Notes: a model not told the origin generated them from the sequence alone. A stretch of DNA of 64,000 nucleotides from Salminus brasiliensis (GCF_030463535.1 NC_132892.1:27769841-27833840); one strand, 5' to 3'. Counted from the first letter of the stretch, positions 12,611-24,698 are shown. A program made the numbers and translations.

Positions 12611-12785
12611 AGTGGCACCAGCCCAGATGGCAGCACCAGTGCAGCTTGAAGCACTTGCCGTGGCTGTGCGTGGCGCAGATGGACAGTCCATCGCAGGGCA
12701 AGAAATCCGGCCGTCCGGCGCAGCTTTTGGCCAGAGCCTGAGCCTCGTCCAACTTCTCGCTCTTGTGACCGCCGGACGCGGCCAT
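12611..12785 (-). CDS. c3orf70: C3orf70 homologue, coding exon 1
   Basis: Encodes the first 58 residues plus one base of a UPF0524-family protein, starting at the ATG complementary to 12783-12785. That ATG has G at -3 and G at +4. The exon ends at a GTGAGT donor (12610 down to 12605). Recognisable family features are KSEKLDEAQALAKSC (residues 8-22), RPDFLPCDGLSICATHSHGK and a cysteine/histidine-rich CFKLHWCCHLGWCH (45-58). The split codon becomes the next cysteine, as in the human protein. Beyond the donor the frame reads on into intron and loses similarity, which supports the splice site. The family has no established biochemical activity; zebrafish work, as I recall, links it to neural development. 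The remaining coding exon is outside the window. Sure of family, less sure which teleost paralogue this is. Confidence 0.9.
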
Positions 12786-13180
12786 GGCGATCCCGGTTTG
12801 GGATCAGATCCGCCAGGAGCTCCGCATCGGACCTAACGGAGCGCAGCAGGACCCTGGATCACCAGTGAGCGCGTGGGAGAAGTCCGGGGAGGGGGGGGGG
12901 GGGGGTTTCAACGTGGATAATATCAATAATAAAAACCAAAAACGTTCCTCCGGAGGTATCTAGAACGCCAGATGAATGCAATCCAGCGCTTGCATACGAT
13001 TGAAAATGTCGTATACAATCAACCCAAGTTGTCCGCGTGCACGCGCACGAGAGAGCGCGCTTTTCCTCTGCAAAAAAGAACGCCTATTATAGGAGGGCTG
13101 CCGTTCAACGCGCCTGTACGGGTACAGATCTCCTCCGGAAGGATGAGGTAGGAGGAGGAGGAGGAGGAGGAGAAATGCAA
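12786..13180 (-). promoter_or_regulatory. c3orf70: CpG-rich upstream side of c3orf70
   Basis: CpG is frequent from about 12590 through 13180 (for example GACGCGG, TCCGCATCGG, GCGCACGAGAGAGCGCGC), unlike the surrounding AT-rich DNA. Its position over the first exon and just upstream on the minus strand fits a CpG-island promoter and 5' UTR. No TATA box was identified and the transcription start cannot be placed. A G run lies at 12890-12905. Confidence 0.5.
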
Positions 13181-13226
13181 CGATGGCTCCTGGTGTGTGT
13201 AGCTCCCTGCAAGCGGAGTCTTCCCG

Positions 13227-13407
13227 TTCCCGTCTTCTTGCCCCTTTCTCTCTGTCCCTCGCCTCCTCTGCCTCCCTCTCTCTCTCTCTCTCCTCCCTCT
13301 CTCTCTCTCTCTCTCCTCCCTCTCTCCTCTCTCTCTCACTCCTCCCTCTCTCTCTCTCTCGTCTCCTCCCCTCCTCTCTCTCTCCTCTCATCTCTCCCCT
13401 CTCTCCC

Positions 13408-13440
<33 letters not shown>

Positions 13441-13527
13441 CTCTCTCTCTCACTCTCTCCTCCTACCTCTCTCTCTCCCTCTCTCTCCTCTCACTCTCTC
13501 CCTCTCTCTCTCCCTCTCTCCCCTCTT

Positions 13528-13561
<34 letters not shown>

Positions 13562-13616
13562 ACTCCTCCTCTCTCTCTCTCTCTCCCTCTCTCCCTCTCT
13601 CTCTCTCCCCTCTACT

Positions 13617-13656
<40 letters not shown>

Positions 13657-13657
13657 A
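13227..13657. repeat. Giant CT/GA low-complexity tract upstream of c3orf70
   Basis: More than 400 bases of almost pure pyrimidine on the plus strand: runs of CT broken by CC and CTCCT, some carrying a rare A or G. It lies about 450-870 bases upstream of the c3orf70 start codon and reads as GA on the gene's sense strand. Open frames across it (Ser/Leu/Pro-rich one way, Arg/Glu-rich the other) are artefacts of the dinucleotide repeat. Confidence 0.93.
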
Positions 13658-13735
13658 GCTCAACTTTCTTTCCAGCCTCCCTCCAGTCAGAGTAGGAGTC
13701 ATATGGTCTGCTTACTCTCGACGTGGACCGCTGTA

Positions 13736-13737
<2 letters not shown>

Positions 13738-13805
<68 letters not shown>

Positions 13806-13812
13806 TCTCTCT
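13738..13812. repeat. Second (CT)n tract
   Basis: A near-perfect CT dinucleotide run of about 65 bases, followed by an ACCCTCTCTCTCTC tail. It is separated from the larger tract by about 80 bases of mixed sequence. Confidence 0.93.
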
Positions 13813-13819
13813 CTCCTCC

Positions 13820-14335
13820 ACGCGCTACGAGAGAGCCTCCCACCGGGGGGATGGAAAACCCGTGGGTTGAGATGGAGGCGTAGCCATAATAACACATTGC
13901 GTAATGAACTTCCACGGCTGTGTTTTTGTTCGTGGGCTTTTTACAAACAGCTCCACTGATGAGCTTATTAATGTCTGTCTTCCTGACTGTCCGCGCCCAC
14001 GCCAAGCATCTTTCACTCGGTGCTGATAATCAACAGTCCAGCGATTCCGCTTTCCTCTCCGGGCCAGGTTCTAACTCTGGAGTCCGGAGGGGTCAGGAGA
14101 CCAGTCCCACCAGGTGATGGAGAAGAGATGGCCTGTTGTATTTTCTCCTGTGGCAGCAGTGAGGGAAAAGTTTGAGTTAGTATCTCGAAATTATAATTAT
14201 TTACTTAAAAATATTTAGACTCAGTATCTTAAAAATAATTTTCACATAATTTTTGACTTAGTATAAAAAAAGACTTATTATTGTCACTTACCCCCAAATA
14301 ATGGCATTTTTGTTTTACAATGATGAATTGACATT
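13820..14335. other. No gene seen beyond the c3orf70 promoter side
   Basis: A moderately CpG-bearing stretch to about 14115, then AT-rich DNA. No exon was recognised. An untranslated first exon of c3orf70 cannot be excluded. Confidence 0.45.
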
Positions 14336-14336
14336 T

Positions 14337-14392
<56 letters not shown>

Positions 14393-14412
14393 AAAATATA
14401 ATATATATATAT
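14336..14412. repeat. (TA)n microsatellite
   Basis: A perfect TA run of about 50 bases followed by an imperfect AT extension. Confidence 0.95.
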
Positions 14413-14699
14413 TATTTAAAAAGTATATTATACACATAGTACTTAGTATCCCAAAATAATGATTTTCTGTTTCATATGATAAGATTTAGATTTTTAAGTT
14501 TGACTTATATAAAGTAAAATACTGATAATAAAATACTGACAGTTTCTCATTTGTAAATTTATTATTTAGACTTACTATCTAAAAAAAATGACTTTTTTGT
14601 ATTTCTATTTTTACGTAGTAAAATCTCAGAATAATTGTTTTCTCAATTTCTTGAATAAAGTTCTTAATTTTTATAAAACTTTTATAAATCTTTTTTATA

Positions 14700-15995
14700 T
14701 ATATTTTCACTTTCAATACCTCTTTAATATATTTACATGTATTTTTTACAATAGTTTACAATACCTCTTCTATATATCCACATGTATTTTTACAATAGTT
14801 TACAATACCTCTTTAATATATCCACATGTATTTTTTACAATAGTTTACAATACCTCTTCAATATATCCACATGTATTTTTACAATAGTTTACAATACCTC
14901 TTTAATATATTCACATGTATATTTTACAATACCTCTTTAATATATTCACATGTATATTTTACAATACCTCTTTAATATATTTACATTAATATTTTACAAT
15001 AGTTTACAATACCTCTTTAATATATTTACATGTAAATTCTGTAATAGTTTACAATACCTCTTTAATATATTCACATGTATATTTTACAATAGTTTACAAT
15101 ACCTCTTTAATATATTCACATGTATATTTTACAATACCTCTTTAATATATTTACATGTATATATTACAATAGTTTACAATACCTCTTAAATATATTTACA
15201 TGTAAATTCTGTAATAGTTTACAATACCTCTTTAATATATTCACATGTATATTTTACAATAGTTTACAATACCTCTAATATATTTAATGTAACTTCTGTA
15301 ATAGTTTACAATACCTCTTTAATATATTCACATGTATATTTTACAATAGTTTACAATACCTCTTTAATATATCCACATGTATTTTTTTACAATAGTTTAC
15401 AATACCTCTTTAATATATTCACATGTATATTTTACAATAGTTTACAATACCTCTAATATATTTACATGTATATTTTACAATAGTTTACAATACCTCTTTA
15501 ATATATTTACATGTATATTTTACAATAGTTTACAATACCTCTTTAATATATTTACATGTAAATTCTGTAATAGTTTACAATACCTCTTTAATATATTCAC
15601 ATGCATATTTTACAATAGTTTACAATACCTCTTTAATATATCCACATGTATTTTTTACAATAGTTTACAATACCTCTTTAATATATTCACATGTATATTT
15701 TACGATAGATTACAATACCTCTTTAATATATTTACATGTATATTTACAATAGTTTACAATACCTCTTTAATATATTTACATGTATATTTTACAATAGTTT
15801 ACAATACCTCTTTAATATATTTACATGTAAATTCTGTAATAGTTTACAATACCTCTTTAATATATTCACATGTAGATTTTACAATAGTTTACAATACCTC
15901 TTTAATATATTTACATGTATATTTTACAATAGTTTACAATACCTCTTTAATATATTCACATGTATATTTTACTATACTTTACAATACCCCTATCA
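14700..15995. repeat. 45-bp AT-rich minisatellite
   Basis: About 28 copies of a unit near 45 bases: TTACAATAGTTTACAATACC, then TCTTTAATATATTCACATG and TATATT. Variants lose the TTACAATAGT part (about 30-base units) or carry AAATTCTG. Because 45 is a multiple of three and stop codons are avoided by chance in two frames, long repetitive open frames run through it (15377-16006, 209 codons, 15-residue period). There is no start context, splice context or codon bias to suggest a protein. Confidence 0.92.
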
Positions 15996-16035
15996 TATAT
16001 TCATGAATTTATTTTATAAAAAAAAAAAATAAGCG

Positions 16036-16320
16036 TAGTAATTTTTTAGGAAAATTGGATCAGTATCAGCCGATACTCATCATTGTATCTGTATCAGTAT
16101 TGTAACAGAAAAAGTGTCAGAACATTGCTGTGAGGATTTGATTGCATTCAGGTCAGGTTCTGATGTTGTATGGTCATTTCAGAGGTACTGGATGGAGCTC
16201 CTTCACTCCAGAGAACACGCTGGTCATTTCAGAGGTACTGGATGGAGCTCCTTCACTCCAGAGAACTCACTGCTCTACAGCCCAACGATGGACATGGTGG
16301 CCACAGCATCCCATGAGCCT
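16036..16320 (-). mobile_element. hAT-like fragment joined to an internal MITE fragment with a tandem duplication
   Basis: Bases 16045-16110 (GGATCAGTATCAGCCGATAC) resemble the hAT-like repeat at 53873-54371. From about 16111 the internal part of the main MITE follows in inverted orientation, without ends. Within it a 44-base segment, starting TGGTCATTTCAGAGGTACTG, is repeated in tandem at 16168 and 16212. Confidence 0.55.
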
Positions 16321-17021
16321 TAGGTCACCATGCCCAATGCAAGGCAAGGGTCAGCTAGGGGCAGCACAGAGCTCCTCAGCATGGCTTAAATTCACTTGCA
16401 GTAATTTCTCCCGCCACCAGAAGCAAATATTTCTGGGGGTAAAGTGTGTGTATAGTGGTGGAAAATCATAGGTTTGCCCCATAGCTCTGTCTCCTGTAGC
16501 TGTTCTCATTAGCTGCAACCCTGCCTTCATGGTTGCTCAAGTCGGACAAGTTCAGGGCAAGGGTACTTCATCCGGACTCCCTCCCTATGTCTCCCTCTCT
16601 CTCAGCCGTTCTGACTGACTGGTGGATCAGCAGCCGGCGGGCGGAGTGCGTGCTTATGTTGTTCAGACTATTCTCTCCGCTGAATGTAGAGTAGGAGAAG
16701 GCCACTCTACTAATGGTCACAAAAGGAATGGAGCTTGATGTCCAGAGCAGCCAGGGGGGCCTGTTCACAGATGGAGAGAAAGAGAGCATGAAATTTCTTC
16801 GTCCAGATGACGAGAAGCACATGAAAGGCTTGAACCACACAGAACTAATCATCAAAGGACCTTCAATGACGTCTTCTTATTCATGCCTTCAAAAGAAGGA
16901 GCTTGAAGATTTTAGACTAGCTGACCGTGGCTACGCTAGTCGCCCCTCCTCTTTGCTGCAGGAACAGCCTCTACTCTTCTTGAAAGGCTTTGCATGTTGG
17001 AATGGAGGATTTAATTGCGTT
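16321..17021. other. No gene called
   Basis: The open frame at 16713-17036 shows no family features that I recognise and no convincing splice signals. The interval lies between two internal fragments of the main MITE. Confidence 0.45.
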
Positions 17022-17215
17022 CAGGTCAGGTTCTGAGGTTCTAGCTCATTCCAGAAGTACTGGATGGAGCTCCTTCACGTCAGAGAACACAGTTCCACTG
17101 CTCTACAGCCCAACGATGAGCATTGTGGCCAGAGCATTCCATTAGCCTAAGGTCAACGTGCCGAGGGTCTGCTAGAGGGGTACAAAGCTCCCAACATCGG
17201 GCATGGTGATCTTTG
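17022..17215 (-). mobile_element. Internal fragment of the main MITE
   Basis: Shares AGTACTGGATGGAGCTCCTT, AGAGAACACAGTTCCACTGC and ACAGCCCAACGATG with the fragment at 16150-16290. Both are the inverted orientation of the MITE interior, and neither has terminal sequences. Confidence 0.55.
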
Positions 17216-17767
17216 TATCCCTGTAGCTGAACCTTGGACGTTGGGCATTGGACATGGTGACCTTAGGCCCAAGTGAAGCTGCTCCAGAGCATCCCGTTCT
17301 ATGACCAATGCTTTTCTATGGTTATGTGATAGTTTTATAAACAGGTTTTGGCCTAAAATATATATTTTTTTAATTATTCATGACAGTAAGGCAAAATAGT
17401 AGCCAAAGACAGCGTACATTTTCTGATTATCTTTCTACCATCATTAAACACTACATTACCAACTATATACATCAGATCTTCCCTGCTGAAAGAAAGAAAA
17501 AGCCTGGCCAGCTCAAGCTGGACAAGCTGGTTAACCAGTGTAACTATTGACCAGCACAGGGTATGTTTTCTTTAAGTTTGATGGTTTAGCTGGTGTATAA
17601 GCATGATCAGCCTAAGAACACTAGACCACCTTTACCATTAAAGATCAGATTAGACCATCTGAAACCAGCTACCATCAAAAGCTGGTCCTGAATTGGATTT
17701 TTCAGCAGGGTTGTCACTGTTACCTTGTATGTGCAATTTTTCAATTTTTGACATAATTTGAATCTGG
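17216..17767. other. No gene seen
   Basis: AT-rich DNA with scattered CAGCTGGT/AGCTGG words near 17510-17700. No exon was recognised. Confidence 0.5.
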
Positions 17768-17957
17768 CAGTACATTACATTACATTGATGGCATTTAGCT
17801 GGCACTCTTATCCAGAGTGACTTACAAGGTGACTCGTATTACAGAGGCGGGCCAATGTAGTATTAGGATTCTTGCCCAAGGACTTATTGATGTAGCACAG
17901 CACCCAGTCACCCAGACCGGGAATCAAACCCCAGTCTCCCACATGGTGTGGTAGCTC
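17768..17957 (-). mobile_element. tRNA-derived SINE with teleost tail motif
   Basis: The plus strand opens with ACATTACATTACATTGATGG and ATTTAGCTGGCACTCTTATC, then CAGAGTGACTTACAA. This is the common teleost SINE tail read in reverse. Near the other end GGGAATCAAACCCC is the reverse complement of a polymerase III B box. The order indicates a minus-strand SINE. Confidence 0.7.
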
Positions 17958-19031
17958 ACTGGAAAAAACTGCAGTGTTTGTTGGTGGCTTTAGATAGTAC
18001 ATGAATACATCTGAATCTGTACATTTGTTTATAATGAGCCATTCCATGTCAAATCTCTCTGTGGGGCTTTATCCACATCTCAGTGATTGATTTATGCAGA
18101 AATGTTGAACGACCAGTCCCATTCCCCCTATAAAAAAGTAGCCGAACTCACAAATTTGAGGGCCTATCTAGACACCTTTACACATGTGCTATATAAGATA
18201 TGTCTACAAAGTGTCTACAACATTTTGACCAGACATGGCCTAACCATGGACTAACCATCTTTTCCTTTTAAGAGCCTTTTAAGGTCATCATGGTGAATGC
18301 CAAGGGTCAGCTACAAGGGTCAGGCATACAAAGATCAGCATCTGTGTCCAGATAGGCCCTCTGGAAAATTCAGTTAGTTCTGTTCAGTCCAGGACAAGGC
18401 CTAATCCCTGTCCAGGAAACTAGCCTACAGTAAAGCGTGTTTTTAAAAATGACACTATAGTTTTCTCTTAATCCTAAAGTCAATATCCGAGTTTAAGGGT
18501 CATGTTGGGTTGGGTGTAGCATAGTAGCAGAGGAAGGACAAACACAAAAGTACCTTATTTTTCAGGCTACACGCTCATGACACAGCTGAAACCTGTCGCT
18601 CTGTCCACAAGGGGTTTCCCCTTCCTCATCCTGTTTGTTTGAGTGGGTTGGCTTTAGCTAAGGGACAGGAAAACCAGCATCATGTTTACAATCAGCTTCA
18701 TGTCCTGCAGTTTTACAATAGCATCAGGACACTGTTACTGATCAGACACCATGTTCTCAAAAGAGTTGGTGTGGAATTTAGCTTGTTTTGCACGATCCTC
18801 AGTGGTGGCGTGACTCTTGTAAGGTCTGTCAGTGTAAATCTAGACTTTATATAAACACTGTAGGTGTTAATTCAACAGTAGAGGGTTACACCTACAGGCA
18901 GACTCGTCAGAATGGTCAGAATGTGGGTAGAGCTCCTGCACCAGCCGATTCTACATTAGTATAAAAGGGCCCACGTACCGTGGAAATCCACACTGTGTTC
19001 ACACCACCAGTCCTTACATAGAACAACAATT
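17958..19031. other. No gene seen
   Basis: No exon, transposon end or tandem array was recognised. Short open frames lack any family signature. Confidence 0.5.
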
Positions 19032-19493
19032 ATACACCATATAGACAAAAGTATTGGGACATTTGCTAATTTATTGTTTCATCTGGGATGAGAAGGATTG
19101 CCTTTAAAGACAAGCGCGTTAGTGAGGTCAGGATGTTGGATTATCACCACCCCACCACCTCATCCCCAACTCCCCAACTCATCCAGACATATTGGATGGA
19201 GCACCATCATTCCAGAGAACACAGTAGTTCCACTGCTCCACAGCTCAATGCTGGGGGGCTTTATACCCCTCTAGCCCACACCTGGCATTAGGCATGGTTT
19301 GTGTTTTTCTCCTACAGGCAATCTAATGTATTGGCAGTACTTCTCAACAGGGACTAGTCAAGCTGCATGTGTGTGTGTGTGTATGTGTGTGCACTTGCAC
19401 ATCTGTGTTCCAGCAATGGGTGCAACTTAAAGTAGCTGAATGCATTTATTAGAAGTGGTGTCCACAAACTTTTTTATTTGGACATAGTGTACA
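19032..19493 (-). mobile_element. MITE, main family, inverted copy
   Basis: Starts TACACCATATAGACAAAAGT and ends TTTGGACATAGTGTAC. Internal blocks appear in reverse order relative to the copy at 2155. A TG microsatellite has expanded inside at about 19371-19392. Confidence 0.75.
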
Positions 19494-20189
19494 TATCAAA
19501 TCGCCAGGTTCAGTTTCTTGTCAATACACAGGTGAAAGGGGAATGGCAGTCATATGGAAGCATATTAATGGTTGGGAGATCACAACCGTGAATCATCAGG
19601 GAGCGACTAGTACTTATTTACAGAAAGAGGGAGATAAGCTTTTGCCTATGATATGGATCCTTTAAGGGCAGCCTGTTGCTGGCTTTGCTTGTCAGTCATG
19701 TTGGCACTGGGGCAACGGCGGGCCTCTCTGTAAAGATGTGGCAGAGAGAGAGATAGAGAGAGAGAGAAAGCCTTTCATCTTTGAGCGCTTTAGCACTTCA
19801 GCTAACTGTGAGTAACGCGCACAGCCATGATGACAGAAGCCCTGAATAAAATCAATGCCTCACTCTGGTTCACGGGACATTATGTATGACCTTTCCTGCC
19901 GACGCCCTGTAGTCTAATTACTTTTTATTCAATCTCACCTTTCAAGCAAAATGTCAATAGCGTCTCCCGGTCAACTAGGAAGTGATTGGTCTTCTGAAGG
20001 TTCTGCAGTAGCCGTTTTCATTTGGCTTTATTGTCCTGTCAGCGAGGGACCTCCATCACATTAGTAAAGATCGGTAATGTTGTACTCGCGCCTCCGTGTC
20101 TCATTTATATTTTAGTGCCTCGTCTGATCCTTTTTTATAAGGCCTGACTCGGGAGGGCACGCCTGTGTACTTGCTGTTCTATTAAACTG
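19494..20189. other. No gene seen
   Basis: Contains a short GA-rich run near 19745-19770. No exon was recognised. Confidence 0.5.
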
Positions 20190-21022
20190 CTGCTTTCCAA
20201 GCATTTGGACACCCCTTCTAATGAATGCATTCAGCCGCTTTAAGTTGCACCCCTTGCTAATACTGATGTGCAAATGCACAGCTTGTCTACCTTTCTTTTT
20301 CCTGGCAGCCGTCCTGACTGAGCTAATCGCCACACACATGCAACGTCAGGGTTGCCACCAGTTCCTTATAAAAGCCTACGGAATCGTTCCTCATTTAAAA
20401 ATAAAACACACTGTCCCTTACTGGATCCGAACAAGACAGGATTTTTGAGCACACATCTAGTTGACAGAGCTTGGCGCCCAAGTGTTAGCAAGAAACGGCA
20501 AAGCCAATCCTTAACTGTCTGTGTACCAAACACATTAGACACTGGCCTAGACACTGACAGACCACTGATTAGTATTAGTGGTAGGATAATCCAGTAGTTG
20601 CTAAAAGTACCCAATTCTACACCCTTGGAGATATACTGTCGATAGAATAGGACTCCCTGGAGCAGATAAACATAAGCCTATTGGCTCCATGCATGGGCTA
20701 GAAGGCTAAAAGCCCCCCAGGATTAAACTGTGGAGCAGTGGAACTGTGTTTCACTGGAACGATGGTTGGTACTTCATACAGTACTTTTGAGAGGAGTTGT
20801 GGACCTGGGGATTTGTTGAGGTGGCGATCATCCAACATCCTGACCTCACTGAGTGAATGCAATCAAATCCTCACAGCAATGGTCCTCCAAAATCTAGTAG
20901 AACGCCTTCTTCTTCCCTGGACAGTACCCCAGAGACAGTTACTCCAACTCCTTTTAATATCCTTGATTTTGGAAAAAACGATGAATGAGCAGGTGTCCAA
21001 ATACTTTTGTCCATACAGTCTA
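20190..21022 (+). mobile_element. MITE, main family, split by an insertion
   Basis: The left arm starts near GCATTTGGACACCCCTTCT (20200) with the diagnostic AATGAATGCATTCAGC. The right arm ends ATACTTTTGTCCATACAGTC. About 320 bases of unrelated DNA (about 20300-20620) interrupt the usual interior before GATAGAATAGGACTCCCTGG resumes. Confidence 0.65.
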
Positions 21023-21624
21023 TTTATTGGATCGGTTCCTTCTCCGGTTTTTGCCTTTATATGGATCTACAGACTGAGACCATTACAGTCTGTACATATG
21101 ATAAATGACCAGGGCTCAGGTGTGCATCTGATCTCTCTGATATAACATCTCTCTCGCTCGCTCTCTCTCCCCTCTCTCCCTCTCTCTGCATATCTCCAGG
21201 CTGATGCATGTCTTCCTCCGTCTGTGCTCTTTGCCAAAGAAAGCCTCCGCCGGAGGAGGTAAGAGGAGATATTGTCTCTGATGCGTGTGGACAGCGCACT
21301 AGGCCTCAGGACACAGCCTTCTATGAGCAAGTCCTGAGCCTGTGAGATAGAAACAGACAGAGCAGGACCTCTATAAGGTCACAGTGAAACCTTAGACTCG
21401 TAGTCTGTAGCCATTCCTCATACAGTTTACATTACTTTCATTTCTTACTAGTTGGTTTGTAAAAGAAGGTGTTTATTTGTTTGTTTGATTACCTCTAGTT
21501 CTAATAATAGGACAGATTCCATATTAATTTGCCTTAAATGTAGTCAATTAAACATGACAGATTTGGGATCTAAAGCACCTCTCCAGTTTTGCATCAAGAC
21601 GGTGACAGAACAGCTCCTCTTGCT
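21023..21624. other. No gene seen
   Basis: Includes a CT-rich stretch at 21149-21187 and a G run near 21627. No recognised exon. Confidence 0.5.
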
Positions 21625-21920
21625 GGGGGGGGGTGCGTGGGCTAGGTGGGTTCCAGGTGGTTTGTACATACTTCGTTACTGGAACCCAGTTGGGCTTTCC
21701 AAATAGCCCACCTTAATGTCACATGGGTCCCATTTAGGCCCAGTGTGCAGTGTACAACCTAGATGGGGCCCATCTTTAACCCCTCCTGGTCTCCTCACTG
21801 ACCCTGTTGGGAACAACCATGTGTGGTGCCAATGTGAACCCAAGGGTAAAACTTTCTGGTTCCCGGTTCCCATTCCCAGTTCTGGTTCTGGTACCCATAC
21901 AGGCCCCTCGCTGAGAATCT
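21625..21920 (+). mobile_element. Dispersed repeat with TGGGCCCAT-like blocks, copy 1
   Basis: Shares GGTTTGTACAT, ACTGGAACCCAGTT, TCACATGGGTCC, GTGTACAACC, TCACTGACCC and ACTTTCTGGTTCCC, in the same order, with 56876-57095. Such TGGGCCCA-rich repeats are common in fish genomes. No ends, target duplication or coding capacity are clear, so the class is not assigned. Confidence 0.6.
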
Positions 21921-21924
21921 TATA

Positions 21925-23689
21925 TGATGGGCAACACTATACTATCTACTACATTATAAATGTATAATTATAAAATTTGGAGGATATGGAAAATATATGG
22001 AGAATGGAAAATTATGTTGCCTTAAGTTTGTCTAGGAACATTGACGAAGAGCCACAAACTATAGCTTCCTTCACCAATAAGCACTCGTGCGGAGGAGAGA
22101 AATTAAGAGGTAAGGGGGCAAAACTGAATAAAGTGGATTTTCGACCAAACTACCACCTTAAGACTGGCGCTCCTGCAGAGAGAGAAGGTCCAGAGCACAC
22201 TGCTCGAGGCCTTGGTGCCTCAGTTATATTACTCACCCCTTATCCACCCAGCAGTTGGTGTTGGCCCAGCAGGACCTCATGATCAGAAATTCATAGGAAT
22301 GTGCACAGACCATGTTAACAAATTGGAGGTTAGGTACAGGGCATGTTCAGGAGGTGTATCTCTTTTATTGCAGCCACGTTCAGCATGAGGTCCAACAAAA
22401 TCGCCCTCGCTTGTTAAAATTCCTCCCTCTCTCCACGAGATGAAATTTGCGCAGCAGAAGAAGTGCCACTTCAGGTGAGGAGATGTTTGAAGTAGGTTCT
22501 TTTTTATTCGAGCAGGTGCAGGGGCGCGAACAAGCACAGAGTGACTCAGCCAAGGCCACAGACTGAGGTCTCCTACAGCTCGAAGACAAGGGCTGTTTGA
22601 GTGACACAATTGCGTGGCAGTCATCAGCTGCTTAGGGAAGCATGGTGATACTGAATGGCCGACCAACCTCTGAGGAAAGCGTCATTCCGAAGTTAATAAT
22701 GCATCCAGGCTGGTCCAGATCCAAATGAGTAGCGCCACCACTACCAGTAAACAGAGCTTATGACAGAGCAAGGATGAGCCAGTCTACTATATGAGCCTGA
22801 AAACAGCCTCAGTTAGCTGGAACATGGCCTGTATAGTGGTATTTAGCCTGCTAGCTAAATTCTCTAAACCTAGATAGCCGGCTATGAGACCAAACACAGC
22901 AGAACCCGCCTCTCTATACTTCCTTGACTAGTATAGAGTGGGTTTCTGTTTGGGGTTGATGGTTTAGCTGGTCTACAAGCACAACTAACCTAACCTGATC
23001 TAGGTCAATAAGCCAGAGCTTTCCCTGTTCAAATCCCAACGTTGGTGCCATTTCAGTACAGTAGGTGTTAGGAGAAATCTGCATAAATCAGATTTGCCAC
23101 ATGAGTTGAGAACCTTAACTGATCATTGACCACTACACCAGGGCTTCGTGCTTCTGCAGATGGGATGCTTCAGACCAGTGGTTTCTCAAAGGTGATGGCG
23201 AGATCATGGTGAAGTCCAGTAGTTCCAGGGATGTACAGCAGCTTGTCTTGCTAAACACCATTTATTAGTTCTGAAGGAGAATCTTCCCTCATGAAGCTGC
23301 TTGGGAGAATGCCAAGAGTGCGCAAAACTGCACCAAGACAACAAGGGTGCTCCTTTGAAGAGCATTGAATTGTGTGACACGTTTCTGGTGTTTAACAGTG
23401 CAGTTGAGGTGTTTTTACTGTTATCCGAAACTGATATAAGAAAGAATATAAGAAAACAAGGCCCTGCTACTGTAACATAGCGATGCTTCTTCACCCTCAG
23501 CAGCCCGGAGTCAATCCGCTGCTGGCCTACAAATCAATCCCCCCAGTCAGTTCAGCGTACGTCCCCCAGTGCAGTGTCAAAAATGTACTGACATTTAAAT
23601 GCACTCAGCGAGGGAGACTGAACCACTGAATCAAAATGCAGAGGGCGTCAGAGAGAGGAGTGCAGGGGTGGAGAGGTGAAGAGAGAAAG
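21925..23689. other. No gene seen
   Basis: No exons of the genes expected between c3orf70 and tmem41a (ehhadh, map3k13) were recognised. Open frames such as 22283-22666 and 23204-23494 show no family motif. Confidence 0.5.
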
Positions 23690-23690
23690 A

Positions 23691-23724
<34 letters not shown>

Positions 23725-23945
23725 GGAGGGCAGGATAGAGAGTGAGAAAGCGAAGTGGAGATTAAAAGAGAGGAGGTGTGTATCTGTGTGTGTGTGTGTA
23801 TGTGTGTGTGTGTTTGTGTGTGTGTGTGCTCGTGCAGCCTGCTGCTTTTGCAACGCCGTCCTGCATATGCTCCTGCCAGAGTCAATCTGCCCACCAACAG
23901 CACCAAACACAGCCCACTGCTGTCAAACCCACTATTCTCTCTATC

Positions 23946-24030
<85 letters not shown>

Positions 24031-24180
24031 TACATTATGACACACATATACACACTCCTTCTTCCTGACAGTGACAGCCTGCTGTGTGCTGCTGTGGTTT
24101 TCTGCTGACTAGAAAAGTGATACTCTCTGACAGAGGACACACACACACACACACACACACACATAGTCACACACACACAC
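23690..24180. repeat. Cluster of microsatellites
   Basis: Four simple repeats in succession: GA (about 23695-23722), TG with interruptions (about 23776-23828), CT (about 23948-24030) and CA (about 24138-24180). Overlapping Arg/Glu, Val/Cys and Ser/Leu-rich open frames here are artefacts. Confidence 0.9.
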
Positions 24181-24289
24181 ATACGTATAGATGTGCTGCA
24201 CCACTCTGACTCCACCTTCGAAAATGACCTTTGTGAAAGTATATCCATACACATAGAGGGTGTAGGATACATGATTCAATACACACAAT

Positions 24290-24630
24290 ATAAGTAGCCT
24301 CCATTGCTGACATGGAGGTGCAAATGCACACACACATACTTTGTCTAGTCCCTGTAGAGAAGTACTGCCAATAGAATAGGACTAATCTGGAGCAGATAAA
24401 CATGAACCTATTGGCTCCATGCTGCGTAATGGAGGGGTATAAAGCCCCACAGCGTTGAGCTGTGGAACAGTGGAACTCAATGTGTTCTCTGGAATGATGG
24501 GTGGTGCTCCATCCAATACTTTTGGGATGAGTGGGGCAGTTAGGGATGACTATTGGAAGCATTCCCTGGACAGTAGACTGTTACTCCAACAAAAGCAGGA
24601 TATACTCAGCAGATGTCCAAATACCTTTGT

Positions 24631-24697
<67 letters not shown>
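24290..24697 (+). mobile_element. MITE, main family, ending in a TA microsatellite
   Basis: Begins inside the left arm (CATTGCTGACATGGAGGTGC) and keeps AGAAGTACTGCCAATAGAAT, GGAATGATGGGTGGTGCTCC and CAAATACCTTTGTCCATATA. The right tip has expanded into about 60 bases of TA, so the terminal bases are lost. Part of the interior is deleted. Confidence 0.65.

Positions 24698-24698
<1 letters not shown>

Noticed and set aside
13037..13870. 277-codon open frame rich in Ser, Leu and Pro
   Set aside because: It runs through a CT dinucleotide tract, and the other frames and strand are equally open. No domain, splice or codon signal.
15377..16006. 209-codon repetitive open frame
   Set aside because: Produced by a 45-base AT-rich satellite whose length is a multiple of three; several frames are open and there is no gene context.
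16713..17036. Plus-strand open frame of 107 codons with mixed composition
   Set aside because: No family resemblance, no splice sites matching a gene model, and its end overlaps a MITE fragment.
22283..22666. 127-codon minus-strand frame considered as an exon of ehhadh or map3k13
   Set aside because: No motif of crotonase, dehydrogenase, kinase or leucine-zipper domains could be seen.
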